The notes under the pieces: generated by a model
The model's input: the letters and a program-made list of their open reading frames with translations, nothing else
Told to the model about the DNA's origin: nothing
The model's database searches: none
In this document: positions 33,041-45,650 of the stretch, piece by piece
Layout of the letters: the number at the start of each line of letters is the position of its first letter
Position numbering within the stretch: the stretch's first letter is position 1
Made by a program: the position numbers and the translations under genes
Assembly (NCBI RefSeq): GCF_009389715.1
Contig: NC_052399.1
Coordinates: 5,644,585 to 5,708,584, forward strand
Length of the DNA stretch: 64,000 nucleotides
From: Phoenix dactylifera
Taxonomy: Eukaryota > Streptophyta > Magnoliopsida > Arecales > Arecaceae
Direction of reading: 5' to 3'

Positions 33041-33058
33041 TACGGATTCTCACACCAC

Positions 33059-33766
33059 CCTCCTTTTTTTGAATCACTTTTTTTTTTTTTCTATGAGCTA
33101 TATCTATCGTATGCTCATCCGAGATTGACCCACAATAAGAAGACTATAGGTAATCGGCTTTTCACGAGAAAGTACGAATAAGGTGGTTTGCCGATGGGCA
33201 ATGCTGGTACTTTCTCTACCATATATATATTCGACTTGAAATGCTTACATTGAAATGCTTATTTGCCTCAAAGGATTCAAATTTTCTATGGAATTCTACA
33301 AGTAGAAATATAGTTACTAGTTTCCCGGATGGCCAAGGAGAATGGTTTTACAGATCTTGAGTGTGGGACTCCTTGCTCGGAACTCGTAGCAGCACCCATC
33401 CCGCACGGAAGGTAATAAAAGATCAAGGCTTGTGGATTAGTATCATTGAGACAATTAGCTAGTGGTTTGGTTTGTTGATGCTTTGGAGCTGTCAGACTCG
33501 CTAATCTCATCTCCACCTAAAGATCGTGACATGCGAATAAATTGCTCTTACACGCCCTAACATAGAAAAACTAACCGGCCCAATGAAGTATAAAATCTAG
33601 CAGAAAGTATGAATGTCTGGCCAACACTCATAGTACTTATAAAGGATGCAAGCAAACATAACAAACATCTGAGCCAAAGATTTTTTCCTTTTTTTTGATA
33701 TCTTTATTCTCTTTCATCTTTCTTTTTTTTGCGACTAGAATCGCACCTATGCACTGAACCTAACTA
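33059..33766. other. Flank shared with the CML-1 unit
   Basis: 33059-33200 matches the CML-1 3' flank (5108-5235 and 5864-5880) and contains the empty site for the MITE at 5880 and the LINE at 6523. 33250-33410 matches 12905-13110. The remainder to the sHSP relic is unique, AT-rich and gene-free. Confidence 0.75.
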
Positions 33767-34105
33767 TCTCATATAGATTTCACCTCAATCTCCTTGTCAA
33801 ACTTGGCATTGTCGGCCAAGTGGAACCGCTGGAGGAACTTGTTAGTTGTTACTGCTCCTCTCGACGCGGTGCCGCTTCTCGTTCTTCTCCTCCTTCTCTT
33901 TGCTCGCTTGCTGCTGGTCCGGAGGATATTCTTGCCCTCCTCCGCTTCTACTTTTACGTTCTCTTTCTTCACTCTATGGGGATCGGCTATGAAGATGTGG
34001 GCCTCCGGCGTCTCCTTCTATTCAATGCAGGTGTTGGAAAAAGTGGAAGTCTCGCTGATGAAATTGGAGAGTGATTCAGGGAGAGAAGGAAAGACTATTT
34101 GATTC
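33767..34105 (-). pseudogene. Relic of a class I sHSP gene, inverted
   Basis: Minus-strand pieces align in order with a class I s[47 protein letters not shown] and EVKSI at the tail. Several stops and frame changes separate them, and the N-terminal arm and the GVLTVTV block are missing. It is the only family member on the minus strand and is the most diverged. It is not expected to make protein. Confidence 0.8.
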
Positions 34106-34139
34106 AGGAGAAGAGGAAAGAGAAAAGTATGGCCAAGGA

Positions 34140-34490
34140 GAAAATGGAGAAATGTCTCATATTCCATTGAAATTTTTAAGGGAGAGATAGAAAATTAGTT
34201 TTTTTTAATAAAAATAAGATTTTCATATTTTATGAAAATGAAAAATTCATATTGGACATAAAAAAATTTAATTCCATCCGACCGAAAATTAGAGATTTTT
34301 TTTCTTTATTAAGAGCATAATAGATATTTTATATATTTTTTTAAAAAAATTAAATGCTCAATCAAACATAAGTTATTCTGAAATATGCTACTTTTCTATA
34401 GTCAACTAAAAATATAAAATCTACTTTTCCGGCCATCATATACTGGAAGTGAAGAAAATCTCTTCCTCTGAATCAAACAATTCCGGAGAG
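34140..34490. mobile_element. Possible decayed Tourist-like relic
   Basis: The segment around ATCAAACATAAGTTATTCTG (about 34360-34380) resembles the reverse complement of the 700-750 region of the Tourist-like MITE at 591-1025, within an AT-rich stretch. The ends are not defined. Confidence 0.3.
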
Positions 34491-35524
34491 TTTCAAATGG
34501 GAAATCTTAGAAGGAATCTTAAGAGGCTGAGAGAGAGAAGGGACCGAAGTTGTTGCTGCATCGGCTCAAGAATCTTGGAAGAGATCTGTATCTTTCATGT
34601 TGTGCAGTATTTAGGGTCGAGAGAGTGGGAATTTATTACCATGGAGCTACTTTGATTGGAGCTGAATGTTGGAACAGATTGTTGGTGATGGGAGGAAGCT
34701 GGATCTCTGAAGGATTTATATAGCAAGAGATGGGTACGTACTGAAGTTTCTAGGCCGATGCTGTTTTTTTTTTTTTTGTGGGAGTGCAAAGAATGACTCG
34801 AACACACCCATGCATGGCCAAAGGACGGACTTTTGGTGGGATTGTTTAGGATGGCTCTCGAGCCCTCTCAAGGCCGAATCTGCTCATGCCCAAGGGTGCT
34901 TTTTAAAATGCTTTAACCAAGAACAAAATAATGCCAAAAAGATGGGATTGAATTGCTAAATGAATCTACAATGTATTCAATTCTTTTAATAACGGAACGG
35001 ACATGGTTTACTGTAATGTAGAAATGACTGTGTTTGTATTGGATTCTATTTCGTGACACTGAGACTCGATCAACACAATATGATTCTATCAGCAAAGTTT
35101 TTCTCAAACGAATTCCCACCACAAAATATATTATGCCCTTTTTTTGAATCTGTAACATAGGATATTTATTTAATGTTTCAATTGGGATTGCGAGAAACGA
35201 AGAACTTGGGTATCTGAGTATCAGTGCTCCCCAAAACGAACATGGATACCAGAGTTCTAGAATCAGAATCAGTTTGGTGAGCCATCAGTGTTGCACATTT
35301 TATGAAAAGGAATTTAGCCATCCGTGACTGCAAGTTTTTTAGGACGAACGGAATTCACAGCCAGAGATAGCATCGAGACTTTTGTTACAAAAAATAAAAT
35401 GAATAAATAAGTAGATAAACCCAAACTCAGGAAGAGAGACATGTGGACCGCATATTTTGGGCCCTATTCGGATAGCCCATCGAAAGCCCATGGGCCAGGG
35501 CAGAGCTAGAGAGGTGGTAGCGTC
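34491..35524. other. Intergenic upstream of sHSP-2
   Basis: No gene recognised. Short open frames lack similarity or composition bias. A G-rich stretch with CCCATCGAAAGCCCATGGGCC near 35476 resembles the GCCCATGGGCC motif upstream of sHSP-1, -3 and -4, so the distal promoter starts about here. Confidence 0.5.
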
Positions 35525-35640
35525 TTCCGGAAAGCTGTGGTTCGTGGTCGAGCATTCCAGAGCCATCCACGTGTCCCCGAGGCGGGTCCGCACTATGAAG
35601 TCTGGAGACTTCGAGACCTATCCATCCTGTATCTATAAAT
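35525..35640 (+). promoter_or_regulatory. sHSP-2 promoter: heat-shock element, G-box/ABRE and TATA box
   Basis: TTCcgGAA at 35525-35532 is a heat-shock element core. CACGTGTC at 35568-35575 is a G-box/ABRE-like motif that the other sHSP promoters here lack. CTATAAAT near 35633-35640 is the TATA box. The GAAacTTC cluster of the other copies is degenerate here (GAGACTTC). Confidence 0.6.
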
Positions 35641-35750
35641 TACCAGGACTGGGTGCAGATCATCGCATCGAGTAGAAGCCGTTCCAATTTGAGAAAGCAT
35701 TTAAAATCCGAAGCTAATTTTCCACTGCCGACGAGCACAATCTAAGCAAT

Positions 35751-36219
35751 ATGTCGATCATCAGGCGGAGCAACGTCTTTGACCCCTTCTCCCTCGACGT
35801 CTGGGATCCTTTCCAGGCCTACCCTTTCGACACCTTCAGCTCCCTTGCGGAGTCCCGCCCCGGCTTCGTGAGCGAGACCTCCGCCTTCGCCAACACCCGC
35901 ATCGACTGGAAGGAGACCCCGGAGGCCCACATCTTCAAAGCCGACCTCCCCGGGGTTAAGAAAGAGGAGGTGAAGGTGGAGGTAGAGGAGGACAGGGTCC
36001 TCCAGATCAGCGGCGAGCGCAGCAAGGAGAAAGAGGAGAAGAACGACAAGTGGCACCGCGTCGAGAGAAGCAGCGGAAAATTCCTCCGACGGTTCCGGCT
36101 GCCGGAGAACGCCAAGGTGGAACAGGTGAAAGCATCGATGGAAAACGGGGTTTAACGGTGACCGTGCCCAAAGAGGCGGTGAAGAACCCGAGATGAAGTC
36201 CATTGAGATATCTGGCTGA
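35751..36219 (+). pseudogene. sHSP-2: class I small heat-shock gene, C-terminally broken
   Basis: The frame is intact for 134 residues, starting [20 protein letters not shown] and including most of the alpha-crystallin domain, and it is the most diverged of the sHSP genes that still have a start. At about 36152 a one-base loss relative to the paralogs turns GVLTVTVP into a stop. A second one-base loss occurs near 36187. The old tail (IEISG, ending at TGA 36217-36219) is still legible out of frame. A product would lack the last beta-strands and the I-x-I motif needed for oligomers. It could be a recent pseudogene or an assembly error at short runs. Confidence 0.85.
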
Positions 36220-37323
36220 AGTGGAAAAATCTGGGTCCGAAAGTATAGAGACGTAGTATTCTCCTTGAATAAGGCCATGGAGATCGCCAGGTGCCATGTT
36301 GCCAAAAGTGTGTGCTTCCTGTTTTTTTTTTTCCTTTCTAAGGGCTGGTCATCGGTGTGTAATTATAGTGTTCGCCGAGTAAGATTGTTTTGGTTTTGTC
36401 TTGGTACTGTACGGTTGCCTTTTTAATAAAATGGAAAATAATCGGTGCTTTCCGAATATCATCCTTAATTTGAAGGCTTTTTCCGACGATTTAATAGGAG
36501 AACGCCACCACATGGATGTGGTGTATGGTTCACATAAATAAGCGATAAAATTGAAACCAAATATTAATTTTTATTTCATTCAATTTGTTGTTCTTACAGT
36601 AAATTTATTGAGATTTATAAGGACCGTATTGTTTTGATTGATGTGTTTGTAAGGATTATCAAATTTAATGTGAAAGGGATCACCAAACTTAATAAGAACA
36701 TCTCTGGCTTTTACATTTTTTATTTTTTTGGATATTTAGAAGGGTTATTAGACTCGAGTGATGGGGAATATTTTGATCACTTCTGTTCAGATTCATTGTT
36801 TCGAAAAGTTAGTATCCCAAATTTTTAGAAATTATAGTTTAGTATTAGAATATTTTTTTTAAAATTAAATATTTTTTTTAAGATCTATAATTTTAGGTTA
36901 ATATTATAAGAATTAAATTTAGATGAAATTTTATTATTTAGGCTTCGAAAAGAACTAGTTAATTATTTTATATAGAATTTTGATGAAGCTCATTTTCAGA
37001 AAAAAAAAATCAAACAGATGTAAAAATTTATCTTCTTAAATTTATTAATTTATTTATTTTAAAATATTTAATTTTATTTAAACTAAAAAAAATAATTTAA
37101 ATTGTTACGACCTCACTATTATTATAAATAGAATCTATATATCTTAATTTAAAAGATAAAGAAAGATCAATAAAAAAAATTAAAATTTTAATTCGAGATT
37201 TTTTTTAATGAAAGATTCAAGTTGAGCAAGCTGATTTTTTTTTTCTTTCGGACCAGATCAATTCAAAAGTTACATTTTTCTTATAGTGGAGATTGAATTC
37301 TTAAATAAAAAATAATCTAAATA
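36220..37323. other. sHSP-2 3' flank
   Basis: AT-rich, with a polyadenylation-like AATAAAATGG near 36425. No gene is recognised. From about 37235 the sequence matches 13170 and 58235 and continues across the Tat insertion at 47664. Confidence 0.65.
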
Positions 37324-37328
37324 GTAAC

Positions 37329-38114
37329 TGTTACGGGGAACTTAGCCACCATGCTCCACGTGACCGGCACGCACGCCCAGGAAGACAGCTGCCCTTGATC
37401 CAGCACTCCGACCCCGAGTCGGACCTTCGGCTCCGCAGCCCGACCCCGAGTCGGCTGCCCTTGATCCAGCATCCGACCCCGAGTCGGATCCTTCGGCTCC
37501 GCAGCCCGACCCCGAGTCGGCTCCCCTATGATCCAGCACTCCGACCCCGAGTCGGATATCCTCGGCTCCGCAGCCCGACCCCGAGTCGGCTGCCCTTGAT
37601 CCAGCATCCGACCCCGAGTCGGAGATCTCTTGATAACGACAGGCTATTCCCAGAGGCACGCCGCGGCCTCCTGCTCCACTACTCCCTGCAACGGCTGTAT
37701 CCCGATGCTGCCCACGATCTCCTGTATCAGCCGTACAAAGCGGAGCTCCACTACGCCCTGCCATCGACCGTACCCAGCGCTGCTCCACGACGCCCTGTAA
37801 CGGCCATGTCAGTGGCCACCATCGTGCCCCACGATCGAACCCCCCTGAGAGACCCCCAGCCAGGTATATATGCGGCTGGGGGGAGAAGGGGGGGGTAAGC
37901 AATATCTCCCAGAGCATCTCTTTGATTATCATCTCCTCCTCCTCCAATCTCCTCTGACTTGACCGTCGGAGGGCCATCACCCCTGGTGGTGGTGCAAGGC
38001 TTGTTTGCAGGTTTTGGCGGAAGGTGGAGCGCAACCAACACCAACCAAGACAACTCAGACGGAACCCCGTTCACACCGCGTGCCAATCGTTCTCGGTTTG
38101 GACCACCAGCAACA
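37329..38114 (+). repeat. 5' LTR of the Tat element
   Basis: 786 bases. It contains about four tandem units, each with a CCGACCCCGAGTCGG inverted repeat, and a TATA-like GTATATATGC near 37863. A TGG-starting primer-site-like stretch follows (TTGGCGCTAGAGG, from 38116). Confidence 0.88.
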
Positions 38115-41100
38115 GTTGGCGCTAGAGGAAGGGCCGAATCTCAGAACGATCGTAATGGCACGGCGAGGTGGTCGTGGAGCTTCCAATGCTTCCGGTCGCG
38201 GAGCCTCTCGCGCCTCGGCCGGGAGGCTGCTGCGTCCCCAACGCACTCTCAGCACTCCACCGCCCCTCCCATTCAGACGGTCGAAGCTGCTCAGTTCGAC
38301 CAGCTAGCCCAGCAGGTTCGCACCCTCGCGGAGGCAGTGCAGAATCTGCAGGGTGTGATCTCTCGGGTGCCGCAGCGGGCTCAGGAGCCGCTGCCCCGAG
38401 CACTCGCCTCTTCCTCACAACCCGCGCTCCTTCCTCTCCCATGGAGAGGAGCGCCGGCGCGAGGAGGATTCTCGAGTGCGGTCCATTCTGCCAGGACCTT
38501 CTCATCGGAGCTGCGCGGGGTACGAGAGGCGGACCCGGGCGCGTTCTCAGACCCCAGTCCTCGAGGGCCCGCACTCCAGTCGGTCCCCCTCGCGCCGCTC
38601 CTTGTCCCACCCACCGGTCGCGCTCCCTGGACCGGCGGGTGGACGATCTCCACAGACAACTCCAGGTCCTGAAGGGCCACTCCAAAGATCCCTTCGCCGA
38701 CTTGGAGATCTCCTCCCAGCCGGCGCTTGCCTCGAGGATCCTGCGGACCCCGAACCCGCCGGGGTTCAAAATGCCGGCGATCGAACCCTACGACGGGGCG
38801 GCGGACCCGCGGGACCACGTGGAGAGTTTCAGGACTCTTATGCTCCTCCATGGAGCATCGGATCCTCTCCTCTGCAAGGCCTTCCCGGCGACCCTCCGTG
38901 GCCCGGCAAGGGCATGGTTCGCCGGCCTGGAGGCTAACTCCATCCAGTCCTTCGACCAGTTCACCCGCTCTTCATCAGCCATTTCGCCGTCAGTAGCCGG
39001 CGCGACTGGTCTCCGACTCCCTCTTTGATGTCCGGCAAACGAGGGAGAAAGCCTGCGGGATTATCTCACCCGCTTCAACAAGGCTACACTGGAGGTCCGG
39101 AACCTGAGCCAGGAGGTGGCTCTCTCAGCCCTGAAGCGTGGCTTCCGGAAGGGCAGACTCACCTTCTCCCTGGACAAACGCCTGCCGCGGAGCTTCCCGG
39201 AGCTGTTGTCTCGGGCAAACCAGTATGCAGACGCCGAGGAGGCAGCCTCCCACCGGAACAAGGAGGCCGCCGAGGCCCCTCTAAAGCCCGGGAAGAAAAG
39301 GCGAAAAGAGGCACCCCAGAGGAGGAGCCCGACGCCTCAACGCCGGCGCAGAAGCCCGTCACCAGCAAGGAACCACGGCGCCACACGCCCTCGTTCTCCG
39401 CACCGACGCTTCAACCGGTACACCCCACTCCTGGCCCCCGGGCCCAGATCCTCATGGAGGTCAAGGGGCGGGAGGACCTCCCGGTCCCGAGGCAGATGAA
39501 GAAGATCCCTGGGAGGAGGCCTTCTCGGGCGTACTGTGAGTACCACCGAGACCACGGCCACGATACCGAAGACTGCTTCCAGCTTCGGGACGAGATCGAG
39601 GCTCTCATTCGCCGAGGGCGTCTCGGTCGATATGTAAACGACCGACGTCCCCCGCAGACCCGCGTCCGGCCGACCCGGCCCCTCAGGAGCCTCGGGAGCA
39701 GAATCGACCCGTTGCGGGAGTGATCCACACCATCACTGGGGGCTGCTCTCGGCCCGTGAGGAACGCAGGGGGCTCGGCGGAAGCATCAGGAGTGGCCGTC
39801 GCGAAGAGGCAGGGTCGGAAATGTAATCACTTTTTGTGATGAAGATGTAAAGGGGGTTCAGACTCCCCACGATGACGCCATGGTGATCTCTCTCACTATG
39901 GCGAACTATGATGTAAGGCGTGTTCTTGTGGATAGTGGAAGCTCAGCTGATATTTTGTATTACGAGGCCTTCCAAAAGATGAGCTTGTCCCGACAATTGT
40001 TGCACAAAACATCCACCCCCCTCATAGGATTCACTGGAGACGCTATCTCGGCCGAAGGTGTCGTTGAGCTGCCTGTGACTGCGGGCGTTGCACCCGCAGA
40101 AGCCACGGTGCGACTCGGGTTCTTGGTCGTCCGTGTCCCTCGGCCTACAACGCTATCCTCGGACGACCCGGACTGAACGCCCTTCGCGCGGTGGTTTCTA
40201 CCTACCATTTGCTCATGCGGTTCCCCACGGCGGCCGGGATTGGAGAGGTCCGAGGTGACCAACCGACCGCACGGCAGTGTTTCCTAGCAACTCTCAAAGG
40301 GAAGAAGCCCATGGAGGCCCTAAGCGTCGAGTCCTTGACGCCAGAGACGAAGTGGCCTTGCGGCACGGGGAGCCGGCCGAGGGCGTAATCGAAGTTCCCC
40401 TCGAAGAAGGCCGCCCGGACCGCACGGTCCGGGTCGGTGCCAACCTCGACTTGGAAGCTCGGCTCCGGTTAGTGGAATTCCTCCGAGCCAATGCGATGTG
40501 TTTGCCTGGTCGGCGGCCGATGTACCTGGGATCGACCCGGAGGTCATTTCTCACGCCCTCAACGTCGACCCGACCCACCGACCAGTAAAGCAAAAGAAGA
40601 GACACTGTGCCCCGGATCGGATCCGGGTGGTCGACCAGGAGGTAGACAAACTCTTGGAGGCAGGTTTCATAAGGGAGGTGAGCTACCCCGAATGGCTGGC
40701 AAACGTCGTACTTGTCCGGAAGGCGAGCGGGAAGTGGAGGATGTGCGTCGACTACACCGACCTGAACAAGGCGTGCCCCAAGGATAGCTTTCCGCTTCCA
40801 CGAATAGACCAACTGGTCGACGCGACTTCCGGATATCAGCTGCTGTCTTTCATGGACGCCTTCTCCGGCTACAACCAAATAATGATGGCTCCACAGGACG
40901 AGGAGAAAACTGCCTTCATAACAGACCGGGGGCTGTACTGTTACAAGGTAATGCCCTTCGGTCTGAAGAACGCTGGCGCCACTTACCAGCGCCTCGTCAA
41001 TAAAATCTTCAAGGAGCAGATCGGCCGGAACATGGAGGTGTACGTGGACGATATGCTGGTAAAGAGCCGCCATGCAGACCAGCACATTGCGGATCTGGAG

Positions 41101-43619
41101 GAGACTTTCGCCACCTTGCGGAAGTTTCGCATGAAGCTAAACCCAGCGAAGTGCGCCTTTGGTGCTTCGGCCGGGAGGTTCCTCGGTTTCATTGTCAACC
41201 AGCGGGGATCGAGGCCAACCCGGACAAAATCAAGGCCATCCAAGATATGTCCCCTCCGACCAAAGTGAAGGAGGTTCAGGAGCTCGCTGGAAGGGTCGCC
41301 GCGCTCGGACGATTTGTGGCAAAATCGGCCGAACGCTGCCAACCGTTCTTCAAGGTGTTGAAGCGCCCGAAAGACTTCCTCTGGACGGCCGAATGTCAAG
41401 TGGCGTTCGACCAGCTCAAGGAGTACATGGCGTCTCCTCCCCTGCTGTCCAAGCCGCAAGAGGGGGAGATGCTCTACCTTTACCTGGCGGTCTCCCCAAC
41501 CGCAGTCAGCGCAGTACTGGTTCGGGAAGAGGCAAAGCTTCAGAAGCCTGTGTACTACATCAGCCGAGTCCTCCGGGATGCCGAGACGCGGTACACGAAG
41601 GCTGAAAAGATCGCCTTCGCGCTGCTGACTGCGACCAGGAGGCTTCGCCCCTATTTCCAGGCTCATTCTGTCACCCTTTTGACCGATCAACCACTGCGGC
41701 AGATCCTCAGCAATCCTGAGAATGCGGGACGGCTGGTAAAGTGGGCAGTAGAACTTGGTGAGTTCGACATCCCGCTACCAGCCCCGACCCGCCATTAAGG
41801 CCCAGGTGCTTGCGGACTTCATCGCTGAGTGCACTGTACAGGAGGCGGAGCCTAGGCCGCCGGAAACCACCCAGCCTCGACCTCCCGATCTGGACGCTTC
41901 ACATTGATGGGTCGTCGAACCCTGAAGGTGGAGGGGCCGGGCTGGTCCTCACCAGTCCACGATGGAGTGATAGCCGAGTATGCCTTGAGGTTCGGATTTC
42001 CAGCGACCAACAACGAGCGGAGTACGAGGCCCTAGTCGCGGGACTCAAACTCACCAAGGAGCTCGGGCATCCGGCGTTTGAAAGGTCTTCACCGACTCCC
42101 AGCTGGTGGTCGGACAGGTCCGAGGGGAGTTCGAGGCCCGGAGCCCGACCATGCAGGAATTACGTCCGGAAGGTGCAAGCACTCATTCCCGACCTCGGGC
42201 AGTGTCGATATTCAGCAGGTCCCAAAGAAGCGAAAAATGCCAGGGCCCGACAGGTTGTCCCGCTTGGTGGACGCAGACGCGCACAACTTGTCGAGGGTGA
42301 TCTACCTGGAAACCTTTGGATGCCCCGAGCATCGGCGAGGCCGGAGCGGTGATGGCGATTGATCCGGAGCCATCTTGGATGGACCCGCTCGTCGCCTACC
42401 TCGCCGAAGGGATACTCCCCGAAGATGAAGATCAAGCTCGGCGACTTGTTATGAAGTCCGCCCACTACGTACTCTATGAAGGGAGGCTGTAATCGGACCT
42501 CGTTCACCGCCCCCCTCTTAAGGTGCCTCCGCCCCTCGGAAGCGGCCTACGCCCTCAGCGAAGTCCACGAAGGCATCTGCGGATCGCACTTGGGGCTAGG
42601 TCCTTGGCTCATAAGATCATGAGGCAAGGCTACTATTGGCCGACCTTGTTGGAGGACTCAAAGGATCACGTGCGGAAATGCGACGCCTGCCAGCGCCACG
42701 CCAACGTCCAGAGAGTCCCCTCTGTTCCTTTGGCGCCAATCACCGCGCCCTGGCCCTTCGCCCAGTGGGGAATGGATATCCTCGGACCATTCCCCGTCGC
42801 TTCGGCTCAGCGGAAATTTTTGATTATCGCCATCGACTACTTCACCAAGTGGGTGGAGGCAGAGCCACTGGCCACTATCACGGAGGCGCAAGTCCGGAAG
42901 TTCGTAAGAGGAACATCATTGTCCGATTTGGGGTACTCGGGTCCTCATCTCGGATAAATGGTCGACAGTTTGATAATAAGCATTTCCGGGACTTCTGCGA
43001 GGAGTTCGGGATCGAGCATCGGTTCACGTCCGTGTCGCATCCCCAAACCAACGGCGAAGCCGAGGTCACGAATCGGACAATCCTCCAAGGTATCAAAGCG
43101 CGGATCGGGCGGACGGGGCAAGCTTGGGTCGAGGAACTCGAGAATGTCCTTTGGGCGTATCGGACCACGCATCGGACTCCTACCGGGGAGACGCCTTTCA
43201 GCCTAACCTACGGCACGGAAGCCGTTGTCCCCGTAGAACTCGGACTTCCCTCACCTCGGGTGGCCACACACCGACCCGAGGCCAACTCGGAGCAACTCCG
43301 AGGGAACCTGGATCTCTTGGAAGAAGCAAGGGAAATGGCGCAGGTTCGGATGGCAATGTATCAGCGGAGAGTAGCCCGATATTACAACTCCAAAGTTCGA
43401 CCGAAGCTCTTCAGAATTGGAGATCTGGTGCTGAGGCGAGCTAAAGCATCTCAACCTACGGAAGGTGGGAAGCTAGCGCCAAATTGGGAAGGCCCGTATA
43501 GGGTTCGTTGGGTAAACCGACCTGGCTCCTACCAGTTGGAAGCCCTAGATGGCCGAGAAATTCCAAGGAGCTGGAATTCCGCTAACCTGCGGATGTATTA
43601 CCAGTAAAACGACAAGGCC

Positions 43620-44640
43620 AGAAAGACAGTTTGAAAATGTATAACACTTTTCATTTCAATAATTTCTGGTTACAACGGTGTGCTCGTATGATTACAAGGA
43701 ATTCCCAGAGGGAAATTAGGGAGTAAAGGAAGCAGAGAAGAGGTGGAGACTCCGTGGAGCTGAGGATCCGCGATCCCAAACCCTCAACCCAAAGCGGCTG
43801 CAACCCACCGGGAGTGGGGCGCTTCTAACCGGAGGCGCCATCGACATCTCACGAAAAAGACGAGGAGCCGCCGCAGAAGAAGCTCCCGCTGCCTCCAGGG
43901 GAACGCCACCACCAAGGGATATTCCGGTCCTCCCCAGTGTTAGGGGAGAGAAGGAATACAAGGGAGAAGAGCATATGGAGGCGCGGCCCCGGATCGAGCG
44001 TCTGGCGCAGAGCTCAATCGGGAGGCTGAACTTCAAGGAGGGGAGATGTGATCCCGGATGAAACGCCTAGAGCGGAGTTCCGCCGGGGAGACCCTCCTTG
44101 TTGATCCCAGATGAAACGGCTAGTTGGCTGAAGTTCCGAGGGGCGCGCCTCCCGTTCCTTCGGCAGGAATCTCTCCGCCATGCGCCAGAGAGGAGGTCCA
44201 CGATCCATGGCAACCTGAACACCTCCGGCTTGGCAAACTCCATCGCGCCTGCACCTGTATTTATAGCCAAAAGGCGGCCCCCCGGTCGTTCCGATGCGGG
44301 TGGCTCCCATAAATGCGGGCGCATTGAATCCGGAGCCGTTCCGGCTCTCGAGGCGTATCTTCCCGCGATTTCCTAAGCGTCATTCTCCTTAACAACATTC
44401 TTTGTGCAGGACACTCCGGGTGGCAAGTACCCCTAGGTCCACGTATCTCCGCTCGCGCTCAGGCCGCATCCGCCTCGAAGAACGCGTGTATTGCGGCCGC
44501 TTAACTGACACTCCTCGCAAGCAGCAACTGGTGATCCGATTTCCCAGGTAACGCATTAATTAGCGTTTAATGCCTTTCTGGTGTTCCCCAGACAACGCTT
44601 GGAGAAGAGGAGAAACACGATCGCAGCTGGCCACGGAGAA
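43620..44640. other. Tat element: 3' non-coding spacer
   Basis: No domain recognised. A TATAAATA motif is present on the minus strand (44258-44265), followed by short minus-strand frames. Whether it drives an antisense transcript is unknown. Confidence 0.4.
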
Positions 44641-44669
44641 ACCCCGTCGGGCGGCAAGCGACAGGCGCA

Positions 44670-45650
44670 CGACCAGCGAGCGGAATTTTCCGAGGCTGGG
44701 CCCTCGGATGCCAGGCTAACCCGATGATCATCCCGGGAGCAGACTAGCCTGAAGCCCCGACCGGTCGCCTCGGCTTGCGCCAGCCTTGGCCGACCAACGA
44801 GCGGAATTTTCCGAGGCTGGGCCCTCGGATGCCAGGCTAACCCGATGATCATCCCGGGAGCAGACTAGCCTGAAGCCCCGACCGGTCGCCTCGGCTTGCG
44901 CCAGCCTTGGCCGACCAACGAGCGGAACTTCCCGAGGCTGGGCCCTCGGATGCCAGGCTAACCCGATGATCATCCCGGAGCAGACTAGCCTGAAGCCCCG
45001 ACCGGTCGCCTCGGCTTGCGCAGCCTTGGCCGACCAACGAGCGGAATTTCCCGAGGCTGGGCCCTCGGATGCCAGGCTAACCCGATGATCATCCCGGGAG
45101 CAGACTAGCCTGAAGCCCCGACCGGTCGCCTCGGCTTGCGCCAGCCTTGGCCGACCAACGAGCGGAATTTCCTGAGGCTTGACAACCCTCGGATGCCAGG
45201 CTAACCCGATGATCATCCCGGGAGCAGACTAGCCTGAAGCCCCGACCGGTCGCCTCGGCTTGCGCCAGCCTTGGCCGACCAACGAGCGGAATTTCCTGAG
45301 GCTTGACAACCCTCGGATGCCAGGCTAACCCGATGGTCATCCCGGGAGCAGACTAGCCTGAAGCCCCGACCGGTCGCCTCGGCTTGCGCCAGCCTTGGGC
45401 CGACCAACGAGCGGAATTTTCCGAGGCTCGGCCCTCGGATGCCAGGCTAACCCGATGATCATCCCGGGAGCAGACTAGCCTGAAGCCCCGACCGGTTGCC
45501 TCGGCTTGCGCCAGCCTTGGCCGACCAACGAGCGGAATTTTCTGAGGCTCGGTCCTCGGATGCCAGGCTAACCCGATGATCATCCCGGGAGCAGACTAGC
45601 CTGAAGCCCCGACCGGTCGCCTCGGCTTGCGCCAGCCTTGGCCGACCAAC
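44670..45650. repeat. Tat element: tandem array, about 121-base units
   Basis: About eight units, each holding CGACCAACGAGCGGAATTT, TGATCATCCCGGGAGCAG and CGACCGGTCGCCTCGGCTTG, with units of 119-125 bases. The long minus-strand frames across it arise because the unit has few stops. Confidence 0.9.

Noticed and set aside
37395-37898. Open frames across the LTR tandem units (RPRVG/ALRPRVGY repeats)
   Set aside because: They arise from LTR repeat units that are free of stops; no domain, and not conserved in frame between the two LTRs.
44728-45583. Repeat-encoded minus-strand protein (units with LAWHPR, VGRPRLAQAEATGRGFRL)
   Set aside because: The frame follows a 121-base DNA tandem array in a retrotransposon 3' region, shifts between units, and starts and stops with unit length changes. 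It is a by-product of DNA repeats, not a gene.
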